The notes under the pieces: model-generated
Told to the model about the DNA's origin: nothing
The model's input: only the letters and a program-made list of their open reading frames with translations
Database searches by the model: none
Assembly (NCBI GenBank): GCA_945876405.1
Contig: CAMCOJ010000145.1
Location: 1 to 5,895, forward strand
Direction: 5' to 3'
Origin: an uncultured Ruminococcus sp.
Lineage (GTDB): Bacteria; Bacillota; Clostridia; Oscillospirales; Ruminococcaceae
Length of the DNA: 5,895 bases
In this document: positions 1-5,849 of the stretch, piece by piece
How the letters are laid out: the number at the start of each line of letters is the position of its first letter
Position numbering within the stretch: the first letter of the stretch is position 1
Made by a program: the position numbers and the translations under genes

Positions 1-895
1 TCCTGTAAATATGCACTTTCAGGGCTTCATATGTTTCTGTCTGTGTCCAGTAGTTATCGAATACTTTACTTGTCATCGCAGTCACAACCGACTTCGGATT
101 ATATATAGACAATCCGTTTACTCTGTAGCCGTCATACCATTTTTTTGTTTCCTCAAATGACATACCGTACCTGATGCAGAGTTCCTCTACTTCCTTTTCC
201 GTAAATCCGGTATACTCCGCAAGTGCTCCCTGATTTGTCATTGAATACTCGTCAAACATATTCAGAGCTGAATGCTCTCCGTACTTTTTCACCGGCAGTA
301 TTCCCGTCATATACACAAGCGATACATACGGCTGGTCCTTAAGCAGATTTCTGAGAAAATCAAGGTACTCTTTCTGTGAACCTTTGTCATCCTTGTGGAC
401 TCTGAATATTGAATCCCATTCATCTATTATAAATATGAACTTTTCATTTTTCTGCGAGTATATATCCTTAAATATTCTTGGCAGATCTTTGGTATTGTAA
501 TACTCAACACCCTTAAACTCCATCTTTAGGTCAAAAAACAGCTCTGCCGTCAGACCGGCAAGCATTCCCTTCATATCCGGATAACTGCTCAGAAATTTCT
601 GTATGTCAATATGAATTACATTGTGTTTATTCAGATGCTTTTCAAAATCTGCTGTTTTTGCTATTTTAAGTCCTGAAAAAAGCTCCCTTGAATCGCATCC
701 TCTGCTGTAGTATGCCGCAAGCATGTTTTCCGCTATCGACTTTCCGAACCTCCTTGGACGACTTACGCAGATTTCTTTCTGTGTCGTGTCCATCACAGAG
801 TTTGTAAAATCTATCAGACCTGTTTTATCTACATATATTGATGAATTTATTACCTGCCTGAAAAGTTCATTTCCCGGATTAAGATATATTCCCAT
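1..895 (-). CDS. AAA-ATPase-like protein (PF09820 type), 3' end outside the window
   Basis: Partial gene: 298 codons are visible and the reading frame is still open at base 1. My translation shows the family's hallmarks in order. An N-terminal YVDKTGLI segment (residues 21-28) is followed by a Walker-A-like RPRRFGKS (46-53), a Walker-B-like FIFIIDEWD (153-161), then YMTGILPVKKYG (195-206), a FDEYSMTNQ-type segment (214-222), WYDGYR (253-258) and YNPKS (265-269). This matches the AAA-ATPase-like family, which usually carries a PD-(D/E)XK nuclease-like (DUF1703/PF08011) C-terminal domain. That part would lie beyond the window and is not seen. The ATG at 895 has AAAGGAG eight bases upstream. The family is often present in many copies in gut Clostridia and Bacteroidetes. 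Its biological role is not established; defence or mobile-element links are speculation. A promoter at 933-961 suggests independent transcription from the spoIIR unit. The family call is secure, the function is not. Confidence 0.9.
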   Translation of the reverse strand, partial: MGIYLNPGNELFRQVINSSIYVDKTGLIDFTNSVMDTTQKEICVSRPRRFGKSIAENMLAAYYSRGCDSRELFSGLKIAKTADFEKHLNKHNVIHIDIQKFLSSYPDMKGMLAGLTAELFFDLKMEFKGVEYYNTKDLPRIFKDIYSQKNEKFIFIIDEWDSIFRVHKDDKGSQKEYLDFLRNLLKDQPYVSLVYMTGILPVKKYGEHSALNMFDEYSMTNQGALAEYTGFTEKEVEELCIRYGMSFEETKKWYDGYRVNGLSIYNPKSVVTAMTSKVFDNYWTQTETYEALKVHIYR

Positions 896-903
896 ATTAT
901 CTG

Positions 904-910
904 CTCCTTT
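904..910 (-). promoter_or_regulatory. Ribosome-binding site of the AAA-ATPase-like gene
   Basis: AAAGGAG on the minus strand, eight bases before the ATG at 895. This fixes the start codon of the truncated ATPase gene. Confidence 0.8.
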
Positions 911-932
911 CCCTGTTTTTTATGATACTATA

Positions 933-961
933 AGTATATCATTTTCCAGGGTATTTAGCAA
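933..961 (-). promoter_or_regulatory. Sigma-A-type promoter for the AAA-ATPase-like gene
   Basis: On the minus strand there is a -35 TTGCTA (956-961; 4 of 6 to consensus), exactly 17 bases of spacer, and a -10 TATACT (933-938; 5 of 6). A TG one base upstream of the -10 makes it an extended -10 element. Transcription would start near 926, about 30 bases before the ATG. An imperfect inverted repeat (922-942) covers the -10 and the start point and could be an operator. Confidence 0.6.
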
Positions 962-1060
962 TACTGCAATATATACGGTGTGATTCAAATATTCATCAAC
1001 CAGGAGTGGAGAAGAAATCAATATCGCCCGGAAAACTTTAATCCGCAGGTCTCTGAGGAA

Positions 1061-1099
1061 TTATAGTGAACGTCAAAATAAATTTGACTTTCACTATAA
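1061..1099. repeat. Near-perfect AT-rich palindrome after spoIIR; possible transcript end
   Basis: Arms 1061-1077 and 1083-1099 are reverse complements over 17 bases with a single mismatch (C1071 against T1089), separated by a 5-base loop. It starts 13 bases after the spoIIR stop codon, which on the minus strand is read as three TGA triplets in a row. The position suits a terminator or a 3'-end stabilising hairpin for the operon. However, the stem is AT-rich and no clear T run follows on the minus strand (the next bases are TTCCTC), so it is not a classical intrinsic terminator. A protein-binding operator or a small dispersed palindromic repeat are alternatives. Confidence 0.6.
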
Positions 1100-1112
1100 A
1101 AATGAATCATCA

Positions 1113-1718
1113 TCACAAAGCACCAGTAATACGATTATAAATCTCCGCACACCGAAGTTTGAGCTTATACTTCCCGCAGTTTTTCATAAGGTCTATCTCA
1201 CCATCGGTAAAATATCCGCTGAAGCTGTCTATATCACTCTGTGCACCTGCTGCCGGAACGCAAAGCGGCGGATACATAACGCACCACCAGTTATGGCCTT
1301 CAGCTTCACCAATGGTTATTCTTACTGCTCTGTAGTTTCCCTGCGGCATTGTTATATCGCCGTATTCCCTGTCATCAAAGTCCATTCTCAGAACTTCCGT
1401 TCTGGTCTCATAATCATATCCGGCTTCATATACATACTGCTGAGCCATACTGTTTATCTCATCTATTCTTGATTCATACACGCTCTCTGCTTCCTCAGCG
1501 CTTGTACATCCCTCTGTCCATCCGCGTGTCCCTTCAAGTATGCGGTCGCGGACCTGAAGTTTAAGGTTCTGGTCTTCTTCGCTGTCTGAATTTGCAAGGA
1601 TATGCATACGGACCACGTCGTTCTGTAATGATAAATAATCATCATTTACATCTCTTATTCCTGACAAACACAAAAATAAAGCAATTGCTGCAATAAAAAT
1701 TATCTCAAACTTTTTCAT
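1113..1718 (-). CDS. spoIIR: Stage II sporulation protein R (SpoIIR)
   Basis: 201 residues. In Bacillus, SpoIIR is made in the forespore under sigma F and exported to the intermembrane space. There it triggers the membrane protease SpoIIGA to process pro-sigma E in the mother cell. Seen here: a hydrophobic N-terminal export signal or anchor (about residues 5-20), the conserved block VVRMHILANSDSEEDQ (35-50) followed by LKLQVRDRIL (52-61), and the C-terminal block GHNWWCVMYPPLCV (141-154). The length is typical for the family. The ATG at 1718 is preferred because AGAGGTGATT lies just upstream. The frame stays open to 1826, but that would add 36 residues ahead of a typical signal sequence and overlap the upstream gene. 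The gene is last in the unit, 71 bases after the lipoprotein stop. Its ribosome site is buried in a hairpin (1724-1782). I found no convincing sigma-F promoter in the gap. Confidence 0.94.
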   Translation of the reverse strand: MKKFEIIFIAAIALFLCLSGIRDVNDDYLSLQNDVVRMHILANSDSEEDQNLKLQVRDRILEGTRGWTEGCTSAEEAESVYESRIDEINSMAQQYVYEAGYDYETRTEVLRMDFDDREYGDITMPQGNYRAVRITIGEAEGHNWWCVMYPPLCVPAAGAQSDIDSFSGYFTDGEIDLMKNCGKYKLKLRCAEIYNRITGAL

Positions 1719-1723
1719 AGGAA

Positions 1724-1782
1724 AATCACCTCTGAACTGAATATTGGAGGTTTTTTCCTTATTATTCAAATCAGAGGTGATT
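1724..1782 (-). promoter_or_regulatory. Long hairpin sequestering the spoIIR ribosome-binding site
   Basis: Minus-strand bases 1782-1771 are a perfect 12-base reverse complement of 1735-1724. After one T-T mismatch and one U-G pair, the stem continues with six more perfect pairs (1768-1763 with 1743-1738). That gives about 19 pairs around a loop of 19 bases. The right arm contains the spoIIR Shine-Dalgarno AGAGGTGATT (1733-1724), which would therefore be paired. The loop holds a second copy of the complementary sequence ACCTC (1751-1747), so a shorter alternative pairing is also possible. The left arm starts seven bases after the stop codon of the lipoprotein gene, so a terminating ribosome could open the base of the stem (translational coupling). 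Only four T follow the stem core on the minus strand, which is weak for an intrinsic terminator. Confidence 0.65.
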
Positions 1783-1789
1783 ATTTTTA

Positions 1790-2899
1790 TCAGTATGAAA
1801 TATTGTTTGTAATGCCGATGTAGCATTTACCGCGGTTTACAGTGATTTCTTCGCCGGTTGACGCATCTGTGAAGACAAAGTTACTGTAGTCATCAGCCTT
1901 GTTCCAGTTTATTTCCTGCACTCTTCCGCCGGAGAAATAATATCCCCTGCCGCCTGAGAGATCCACATCCATACGGTATCCGTCTTCTCTTTCATGTACA
2001 GTGGTTTCAAGAGCAAATACATTTGTAAATGAAAGCTGTTCGCCGGTTGCAGCATCCATGTGCTCACTTCCGGAATGCTGCTTGTAGTATTTTTCTGTTT
2101 CAGCGTCATATGTAAATGTACTGAAATATCCGTCTGAGAATGATACTACAACACTGTCACATACTTCTCCCGAAATCTCGTAAAGTTCTGTTCCCTCTGC
2201 AAATTTCATCGCATCGGCTCCGCCGTTGTTTGCATCTGTGCGGAACCCTGCAGAAGAAATATAGTCAGGAAGCTGTGAGCCGTCAAGACATCCAGTGTGT
2301 TCACGGGAGTAATATTCCAGTCTCTCGCTGTCATTATAGAAAAGTCCGTCGTAATATGCACTGTCATCGCCGTCAAATCTGTCTATATCAAGTCTCTCAA
2401 GAGTTTCCTTTGCTATAGTCATATCCATTCCCCAGTGGCAGTATATTGCATCAAGACCGTTGGCAATGAGAGGATAGTAGTAACGGCAGCTTCTGATTGA
2501 GCAGAGTGTCGGAACATTTGTATAGTCTGCAAACACAGCCATAAGTCTTGTGATACCACCTTCAACAACCACCTCATAAATATAGTCTGCTGAGCCGATT
2601 CCGTACTGCGGAAGAGCCTGATCAATGTTGTTTATCATAACTGCAACAGGTCTCTTTCCAACAGCCTCCTCGTTAAAGCCGTATTCACCCGTAAGCGGAT
2701 TGTGTGCACCCAAAACCGTTTCCTCTTCCGGTGCCTCTGTTTCCGGAACTTCTGTTAAAACAGGAGCTTCTGTAACTTCCTGATTCACAGCAGATTCTTC
2801 TGTTTTTTCATCTGTTTCAACCTTCCCGCTGCATGAGAAAAGCGACATGCACATTGTCATTGCCACTGCTGCACTGAGAAATTTTTTCATATTTTTCAT
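1790..2899 (-). CDS. DUF3048 (YerB-like) lipoprotein
   Basis: 369 residues. The N-terminus is a lipoprotein signal: basic MKNMKK, a hydrophobic stretch, then LFSC with Cys23 as the predicted lipidated residue (Phe at -2 is slightly unusual). A low-complexity linker rich in Glu, Thr, Val and Pro (about 26-62) leads to the folded part. The DUF3048 N-terminal domain begins with NPLTGE (67-72) and KRPVAVMINN (82-91), then SADYIYEVVVEGGITR (103-118). The C-terminal domain contains GGRGYYFSGGRVQEINW (316-332) and ends near EITVNRGKCYIGI (351-363). Bacillus YerB belongs here; the biochemical role is unknown, so I assign none beyond an extracellular membrane-anchored protein. ATG 2899 is chosen over the ATG at 2890 because GAGGGG (2908-2913) is eight bases upstream of it. 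The gene starts 13 bases after the DUF2344 gene, so the two are co-transcribed. Confidence 0.9.
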   Translation of the reverse strand: MKNMKKFLSAAVAMTMCMSLFSCSGKVETDEKTEESAVNQEVTEAPVLTEVPETEAPEEETVLGAHNPLTGEYGFNEEAVGKRPVAVMINNIDQALPQYGIGSADYIYEVVVEGGITRLMAVFADYTNVPTLCSIRSCRYYYPLIANGLDAIYCHWGMDMTIAKETLERLDIDRFDGDDSAYYDGLFYNDSERLEYYSREHTGCLDGSQLPDYISSAGFRTDANNGGADAMKFAEGTELYEISGEVCDSVVVSFSDGYFSTFTYDAETEKYYKQHSGSEHMDAATGEQLSFTNVFALETTVHEREDGYRMDVDLSGGRGYYFSGGRVQEINWNKADDYSNFVFTDASTGEEITVNRGKCYIGITNNISY

Positions 2900-2907
2900 T
2901 TTATTTT

Positions 2908-2913
2908 CCCCTC
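2908..2913 (-). promoter_or_regulatory. Ribosome-binding site of the DUF3048 lipoprotein gene
   Basis: GAGGGG on the minus strand, eight bases before ATG 2899. It decides between this start and a second in-frame ATG at 2890. Its first base is the last base of the TAG stop of the preceding gene, so the two genes are tightly linked. Confidence 0.75.
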
Positions 2914-3572
2914 TATCTGAAATCTTCGCCTTTTTCAGTAAGCACTGCTGTTCTGGTTACAGCCGCATACTCCGCCTCTGAACCGGCAAATTTATAAAAT
3001 GCTGAAAGAAGAAGTGAAGGATTGTAACTTGCGCCGCTTCCTGAAGGCATACTCATGGAAATAAACATTCCCTTGTCTGTATCATGATATTCCTTTATAT
3101 CTGCAAAAGGCTTTATGTCAACATCCTTCATAGTCTTCTGCTTTGTCTTTTTCTGAATGACAATCGTTTCCTGATTCATAAACTCTGCAAATTTTTCTGA
3201 ACACAGTACCCTGTCCGGAGAAGTCAGCTCAATATCATAGCATGAATACGCAATCTCCGTGTGCTTCATAACAGGCTCGTAAACTTCATTTATACGAACA
3301 CCCTGCGGAAGAACAGCATTGAGTCTTTCCATCACTTCTTCAGCAGACAGATCATCATCATTAATATTAAAATCCATTATCTCACATTCACTCTCATATC
3401 CAAGTGAAAGCGGCAGCGGAAACATAATATAGAGATGCGGATTAAATCCCTGAGTGTACCATACCGAAATACGTGCACGTCTGAACGTTCTCTGCATAAA
3501 TCTGTAAAGGTCAAGGTGTGAGATATACCTTGCTCTGTCCTTTTTCTCAAATCTCGCACGAAGTTTTTTCAA
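2913..3572 (-). CDS. DUF2344 / TIGR03936 radical-SAM-associated protein
   Basis: 219 residues from a TTG start. The family partners the TIGR03960 radical SAM protein, either as a neighbour or fused to it; the reaction is not established. Seen here: RARFEKKDRARYISHLDL (5-22), RTFRRARISVWYTQGFNPH (28-46) and PLPLSLGYESECEIMD (52-67), which form the conserved N-terminal core, then a lysine-rich IVIQKKTKQKTMKDVDIKP segment (137-155) and a C-terminal YAAVTRTAVL (202-211). An upstream in-frame GTG (3579-3581) would overlap the GGAGG ribosome site itself. TTG 3572 sits eight bases after that site and gives the N-terminus expected for the family, so I prefer it. The gene overlaps the end of the radical SAM gene by 26 bases, which points to translational coupling and joint function. 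Confidence 0.9.
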   Translation of the reverse strand: MKKLRARFEKKDRARYISHLDLYRFMQRTFRRARISVWYTQGFNPHLYIMFPLPLSLGYESECEIMDFNINDDDLSAEEVMERLNAVLPQGVRINEVYEPVMKHTEIAYSCYDIELTSPDRVLCSEKFAEFMNQETIVIQKKTKQKTMKDVDIKPFADIKEYHDTDKGMFISMSMPSGSGASYNPSLLLSAFYKFAGSEAEYAAVTRTAVLTEKGEDFR

Positions 3573-5403
3573 AACACTCACCTCCGGCTTTTATGTTTAC
3601 TCCGCAGCCTGAGCACTTAAGACGGCAGTGCGGTGTTGTAAGATTCTGCTTTGCTTTTTTGTTTTCCCTTGCAAGAAATTCCTTTGAAACAAAGTAATCA
3701 AGGTGATCCCATGGAAATACTTCATCGTAAGCTCTTTCCCTGTTAGCATAGAAAGCAATGTCCACGCCGCATTTTTCAAATGCAGCCTCCCACTTTTTAA
3801 AGTCAAAACATTCGCCCCAGCTGTCGAATTTGCAGCCGCTCTTCCAGGCTTCGTACATTACCCTGCCTATGCGCCTGTCACCCTTTGCAAGTACTTCCTC
3901 AAGAATACTTATCTCAGGGTCATGCCAGCTTGCCTTGATTTTCTTTGACTTTATGCTGTCAACAAGCAGCTGCTGACGTCTTTTTATCTCTTCACGTGAT
4001 ATCTGCGGTTCAAACTCAAAAGGAGTAAACGGCTTCGGAACAAAAGTTGCAACACTTATGGATACAGATACCGAACCCTTCGGTCTGTCCGGAAGTGAAT
4101 AGAAGAGATCAACTATACGCTGGGCAGTATCAGCAATGCCGATGATATCCTCATCAGTTTCAGTAGGAAGTCCCATCATAAAGTACAGCTTGACCTTTGT
4201 GTATCCGCCCTCAAACGCTATACGGCAGGTAGACATAATTTCCTCTTCGGAAACATTCTTGTTTATTACATCACGGAGTCTCTGCGTTCCTGCCTCCGGT
4301 GCAAAAGTAAGTCCGCTGGTTCGTACCTTCTTTATCTTTTCAAGAAGCTCTTCAGAAAAGTTATCCACACGGAGAGATGGAAGAGTCATATTTATATGCT
4401 CGTTTTCCGTGTATTCCATGAGTTCGTTCAGTATACCGTCTATATCGGAGTGGTCACTTGTACTCAGGGACAGGAGTGACAGTTCCTCGTATCCCGTATT
4501 TTCACAGAGACACTTCGCCTGGTCTGCTACAGTTGATGCCTTCTTTTCGCGGAACGGCCTGTATATAAATCCTGCCTGACAGAATCTGCAGCCTCTGATA
4601 CAGCCCCTAAGAACTTCAACTGAAGCTCTGTTGTGAACGATATCGGAGAAAGGTACTACAAAACAGTCCGGATAGAAAACTTTGTCAAAGTCCTTTATTA
4701 TTCTCTTTCTGATTACAGGAGGAGCTCCGTCATGAGGTACATATCTTCCTATTGTACCGTCTTCATTGTACTCGACAGTGTAAAGTGAAGGAATATACAG
4801 CCCCTCTATCTTTGCAGCTTCGCGGAGAAATTCCTGTCTTGTGGCACCCTGTTTTTTCATCTTATCATATAGATCCATCATCTCAAGTGTTACTTCTTCG
4901 CCTTCACCGAGTGAAATGATGTCGCAGAATTCAGCCAGCGGTTCCGGATTGCAGACACACGGACCTCCGGCAATAACTATAGGAGCAAGGCTCTCTCCTC
5001 TGTCCTTTGCATAAAGCGGCACTCCTGCAAGATGAAGCATATTCAGAAGATTGGTGTATGAAAGTTCATACTGCATGGTAAATCCTATGAAGTCAAAGTC
5101 CTTAACAGGATCAAGACTTTCCAGAGCATAAAGCGGTATATCATTTTCCACCATAAGTTCCTCGAAGTCAGTCCACGGTGCAAACACTCTCTCGCACCAG
5201 TAGTTTTCCCTTGAGTTTATAAGCGAATAGAGTATCTTCATTCCAAGATGAGACATACCTATATCGTAGCTGTCCGGAAAGCAGAAAGCGAAACGAACAT
5301 CAATATCTTCCTTGTTCTTCATTATACTTCCGTGCTCCCCGCCTATATATCTTGACGGCTTCTGTACTTTCAGAAGCAGCGGTTCTATTTTTTCTCTGAG
5401 CAA
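3547..5403 (-). CDS. B12-binding-like radical SAM protein, TIGR03960 type
   Basis: 618 residues from a TTG start, a normal length for the family. The N-terminal part (about 15-190) resembles a B12-binding-type Rossmann domain: KVQKPSRYIGGEHGS (12-26), FAFCFPDSYDIGMSHLG (38-54), IVIAGGPCVCNPEPLAEF (142-159) and SLGEGEE (164-170). The radical SAM core carries the iron-sulfur ligands CxxxCxxC in RGCIRGCRFCQAG (Cys268, Cys272, Cys275), later TFAPEAGTQRLR (366-377) and KLYFMMGLPTETDEDI (405-420). The C-terminus has a further cysteine cluster, HCRLKCSGCGVN (592-603), plus two more Cys in the last ten residues. The family is predicted to cleave S-adenosylmethionine reductively; its substrate is unknown to me. 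The ATG at 5430 lies upstream of a strong GGAGGT (5411-5416), whereas TTG 5403 lies seven bases after it and gives the expected N-terminus, so TTG is chosen. The M50 protease precedes it and DUF2344 overlaps its end. Confidence 0.93.
   Translation of the reverse strand: MLREKIEPLLLKVQKPSRYIGGEHGSIMKNKEDIDVRFAFCFPDSYDIGMSHLGMKILYSLINSRENYWCERVFAPWTDFEELMVENDIPLYALESLDPVKDFDFIGFTMQYELSYTNLLNMLHLAGVPLYAKDRGESLAPIVIAGGPCVCNPEPLAEFCDIISLGEGEEVTLEMMDLYDKMKKQGATRQEFLREAAKIEGLYIPSLYTVEYNEDGTIGRYVPHDGAPPVIRKRIIKDFDKVFYPDCFVVPFSDIVHNRASVEVLRGCIRGCRFCQAGFIYRPFREKKASTVADQAKCLCENTGYEELSLLSLSTSDHSDIDGILNELMEYTENEHINMTLPSLRVDNFSEELLEKIKKVRTSGLTFAPEAGTQRLRDVINKNVSEEEIMSTCRIAFEGGYTKVKLYFMMGLPTETDEDIIGIADTAQRIVDLFYSLPDRPKGSVSVSISVATFVPKPFTPFEFEPQISREEIKRRQQLLVDSIKSKKIKASWHDPEISILEEVLAKGDRRIGRVMYEAWKSGCKFDSWGECFDFKKWEAAFEKCGVDIAFYANRERAYDEVFPWDHLDYFVSKEFLARENKKAKQNLTTPHCRLKCSGCGVNIKAGGECFEKTSCEI
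3581..3585 (-). promoter_or_regulatory. Ribosome-binding site deciding the TTG start of the DUF2344 gene
   Basis: GGAGG on the minus strand lies inside the end of the radical SAM gene. It is followed by eight bases and then TTG at 3572. The upstream in-frame GTG overlaps this element and so cannot be the start used with it. Confidence 0.75.
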
Positions 5404-5410
5404 TATATTT

Positions 5411-5416
5411 ACCTCC
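5411..5416 (-). promoter_or_regulatory. Ribosome-binding site deciding the TTG start of the radical SAM gene
   Basis: GGAGGT on the minus strand, seven bases before TTG 5403. The alternative upstream starts (ATG 5430, TTG 5433) have no comparable site and would place this element inside the coding sequence. Confidence 0.8.
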
Positions 5417-5440
5417 GTTTTTTCAAACATCAATGTATTT

Positions 5441-5469
5441 ATTGTACTATAAAATTATCAATTAATCAA
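5441..5469 (-). promoter_or_regulatory. Possible sigma-A promoter for the radical SAM operon
   Basis: On the minus strand there is TTGATT (5464-5469; 4 of 6), a 17-base spacer, then TACAAT (5441-5446; 5 of 6). Transcription would begin near 5434, about 30 bases before TTG 5403. The -35 overlaps the stop codon of the protease gene, and the region is AT-rich, so a chance match is possible. No terminator hairpin is visible between the two genes, so read-through from the protease gene is equally plausible. Confidence 0.4.
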
Positions 5470-5849
5470 TGATTTCGGATAATTTTTTTAGCTCACACAG
5501 GCTGAGAAATATTCCCGTTATGTAAAATGATACATTGAAAAACGGCAGCCTTCCTGCAAGAATTATCAACACAAAGAGAATCAGTATGTTGAAAACCGAA
5601 AAAAACGCACGGCACTTTCTCCCGGTAAAATGATATTCAAAAAAAATATCAGCTGCTGCACCTCCGTCAAGAGCTGAAAAAGGAAAAAGATTAAAAAGTC
5701 CCAGAATAATATTTACAATAAAAAAACATCCCGTTTTACCGCTGAAAAAATACACTAACGCCCCGGTAAACAGGTTTGCCGCCGGTCCGGATATCAGAAT
5801 CACCATATCGGACAAGGGAGAACACATCTTTCCCTCTCTGTACATAGAT
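5462..5849 (-). CDS. M50 site-2 metalloprotease (SpoIVFB-like), C-terminal part only
   Basis: Partial gene: 129 codons plus one base are genomic. It resembles the intramembrane zinc proteases of family M50, of which SpoIVFB (pro-sigma K processing) is the sporulation member. Seen here: the conserved SGPAANL segment in a hydrophobic stretch, then a second membrane segment ending in NLFPFSALDGG. That is the NxxPxxxLDGG motif whose Asp is the third zinc ligand. Two more hydrophobic segments and a short basic/acidic tail ending SEIID follow. The HExxH zinc-binding helix should lie upstream, outside the contig. The apparent start peptide MCIRDR at the right end is translated adapter, not protein. 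An M50 protease next to the TIGR03960 radical SAM gene is a familiar clostridial arrangement; in Bacillus, spoIVFB lies beside rplU. Whether this one acts in sporulation or elsewhere cannot be told from the fragment. Confidence 0.8.

Larger units (their letters stand above)
896..1112. other. Intergenic region between spoIIR and the ATPase-like gene
   Basis: The 217 bases hold no credible gene. Reading leftwards, they contain the palindrome at 1061-1099 just after the spoIIR stop, roughly 95 bases with no recognisable signal, then the promoter (933-961) and ribosome site (904-910) of the ATPase-like gene. A short plus-strand open frame crossing 723-983 is antisense to the ATPase gene and has no ribosome site. 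Confidence 0.7.

Noticed and set aside
723..983. Plus-strand open frame of 86 codons
   Set aside because: It is antisense to the ATPase-like gene and its promoter, has no ribosome site, and has no recognisable protein features.
1060..1065. Perfect TATAAT on the minus strand in the right arm of the palindrome
   Set aside because: No acceptable -35 lies 17 bases upstream (GTCAAA), there is no TG extension, and a better promoter for the ATPase-like gene lies at 933-961.
1736..1770. Sigma-F promoter for spoIIR in the gap (GGAAAAAAC resembles a -10)
   Set aside because: No GYATA-like -35 lies at about 15 bases upstream, and the last positions of the -10 do not fit.
1771..1790. Intrinsic terminator on the plus strand (stem followed by a T-rich run)
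   Set aside because: The stem and T-rich tail are there, but there is no plus-strand gene or transcript upstream for it to end.
1719..1826. Upstream extension of the spoIIR reading frame by 36 residues
   Set aside because: It would overlap the lipoprotein gene end, put a non-signal leader before an obvious export sequence and ignore the strong SD before ATG 1718.
4136..4579. Plus-strand open frame of 147 codons
   Set aside because: It lies wholly inside the radical SAM gene, whose translation is clearly conserved; the serine-rich, motif-free product is a typical shadow.
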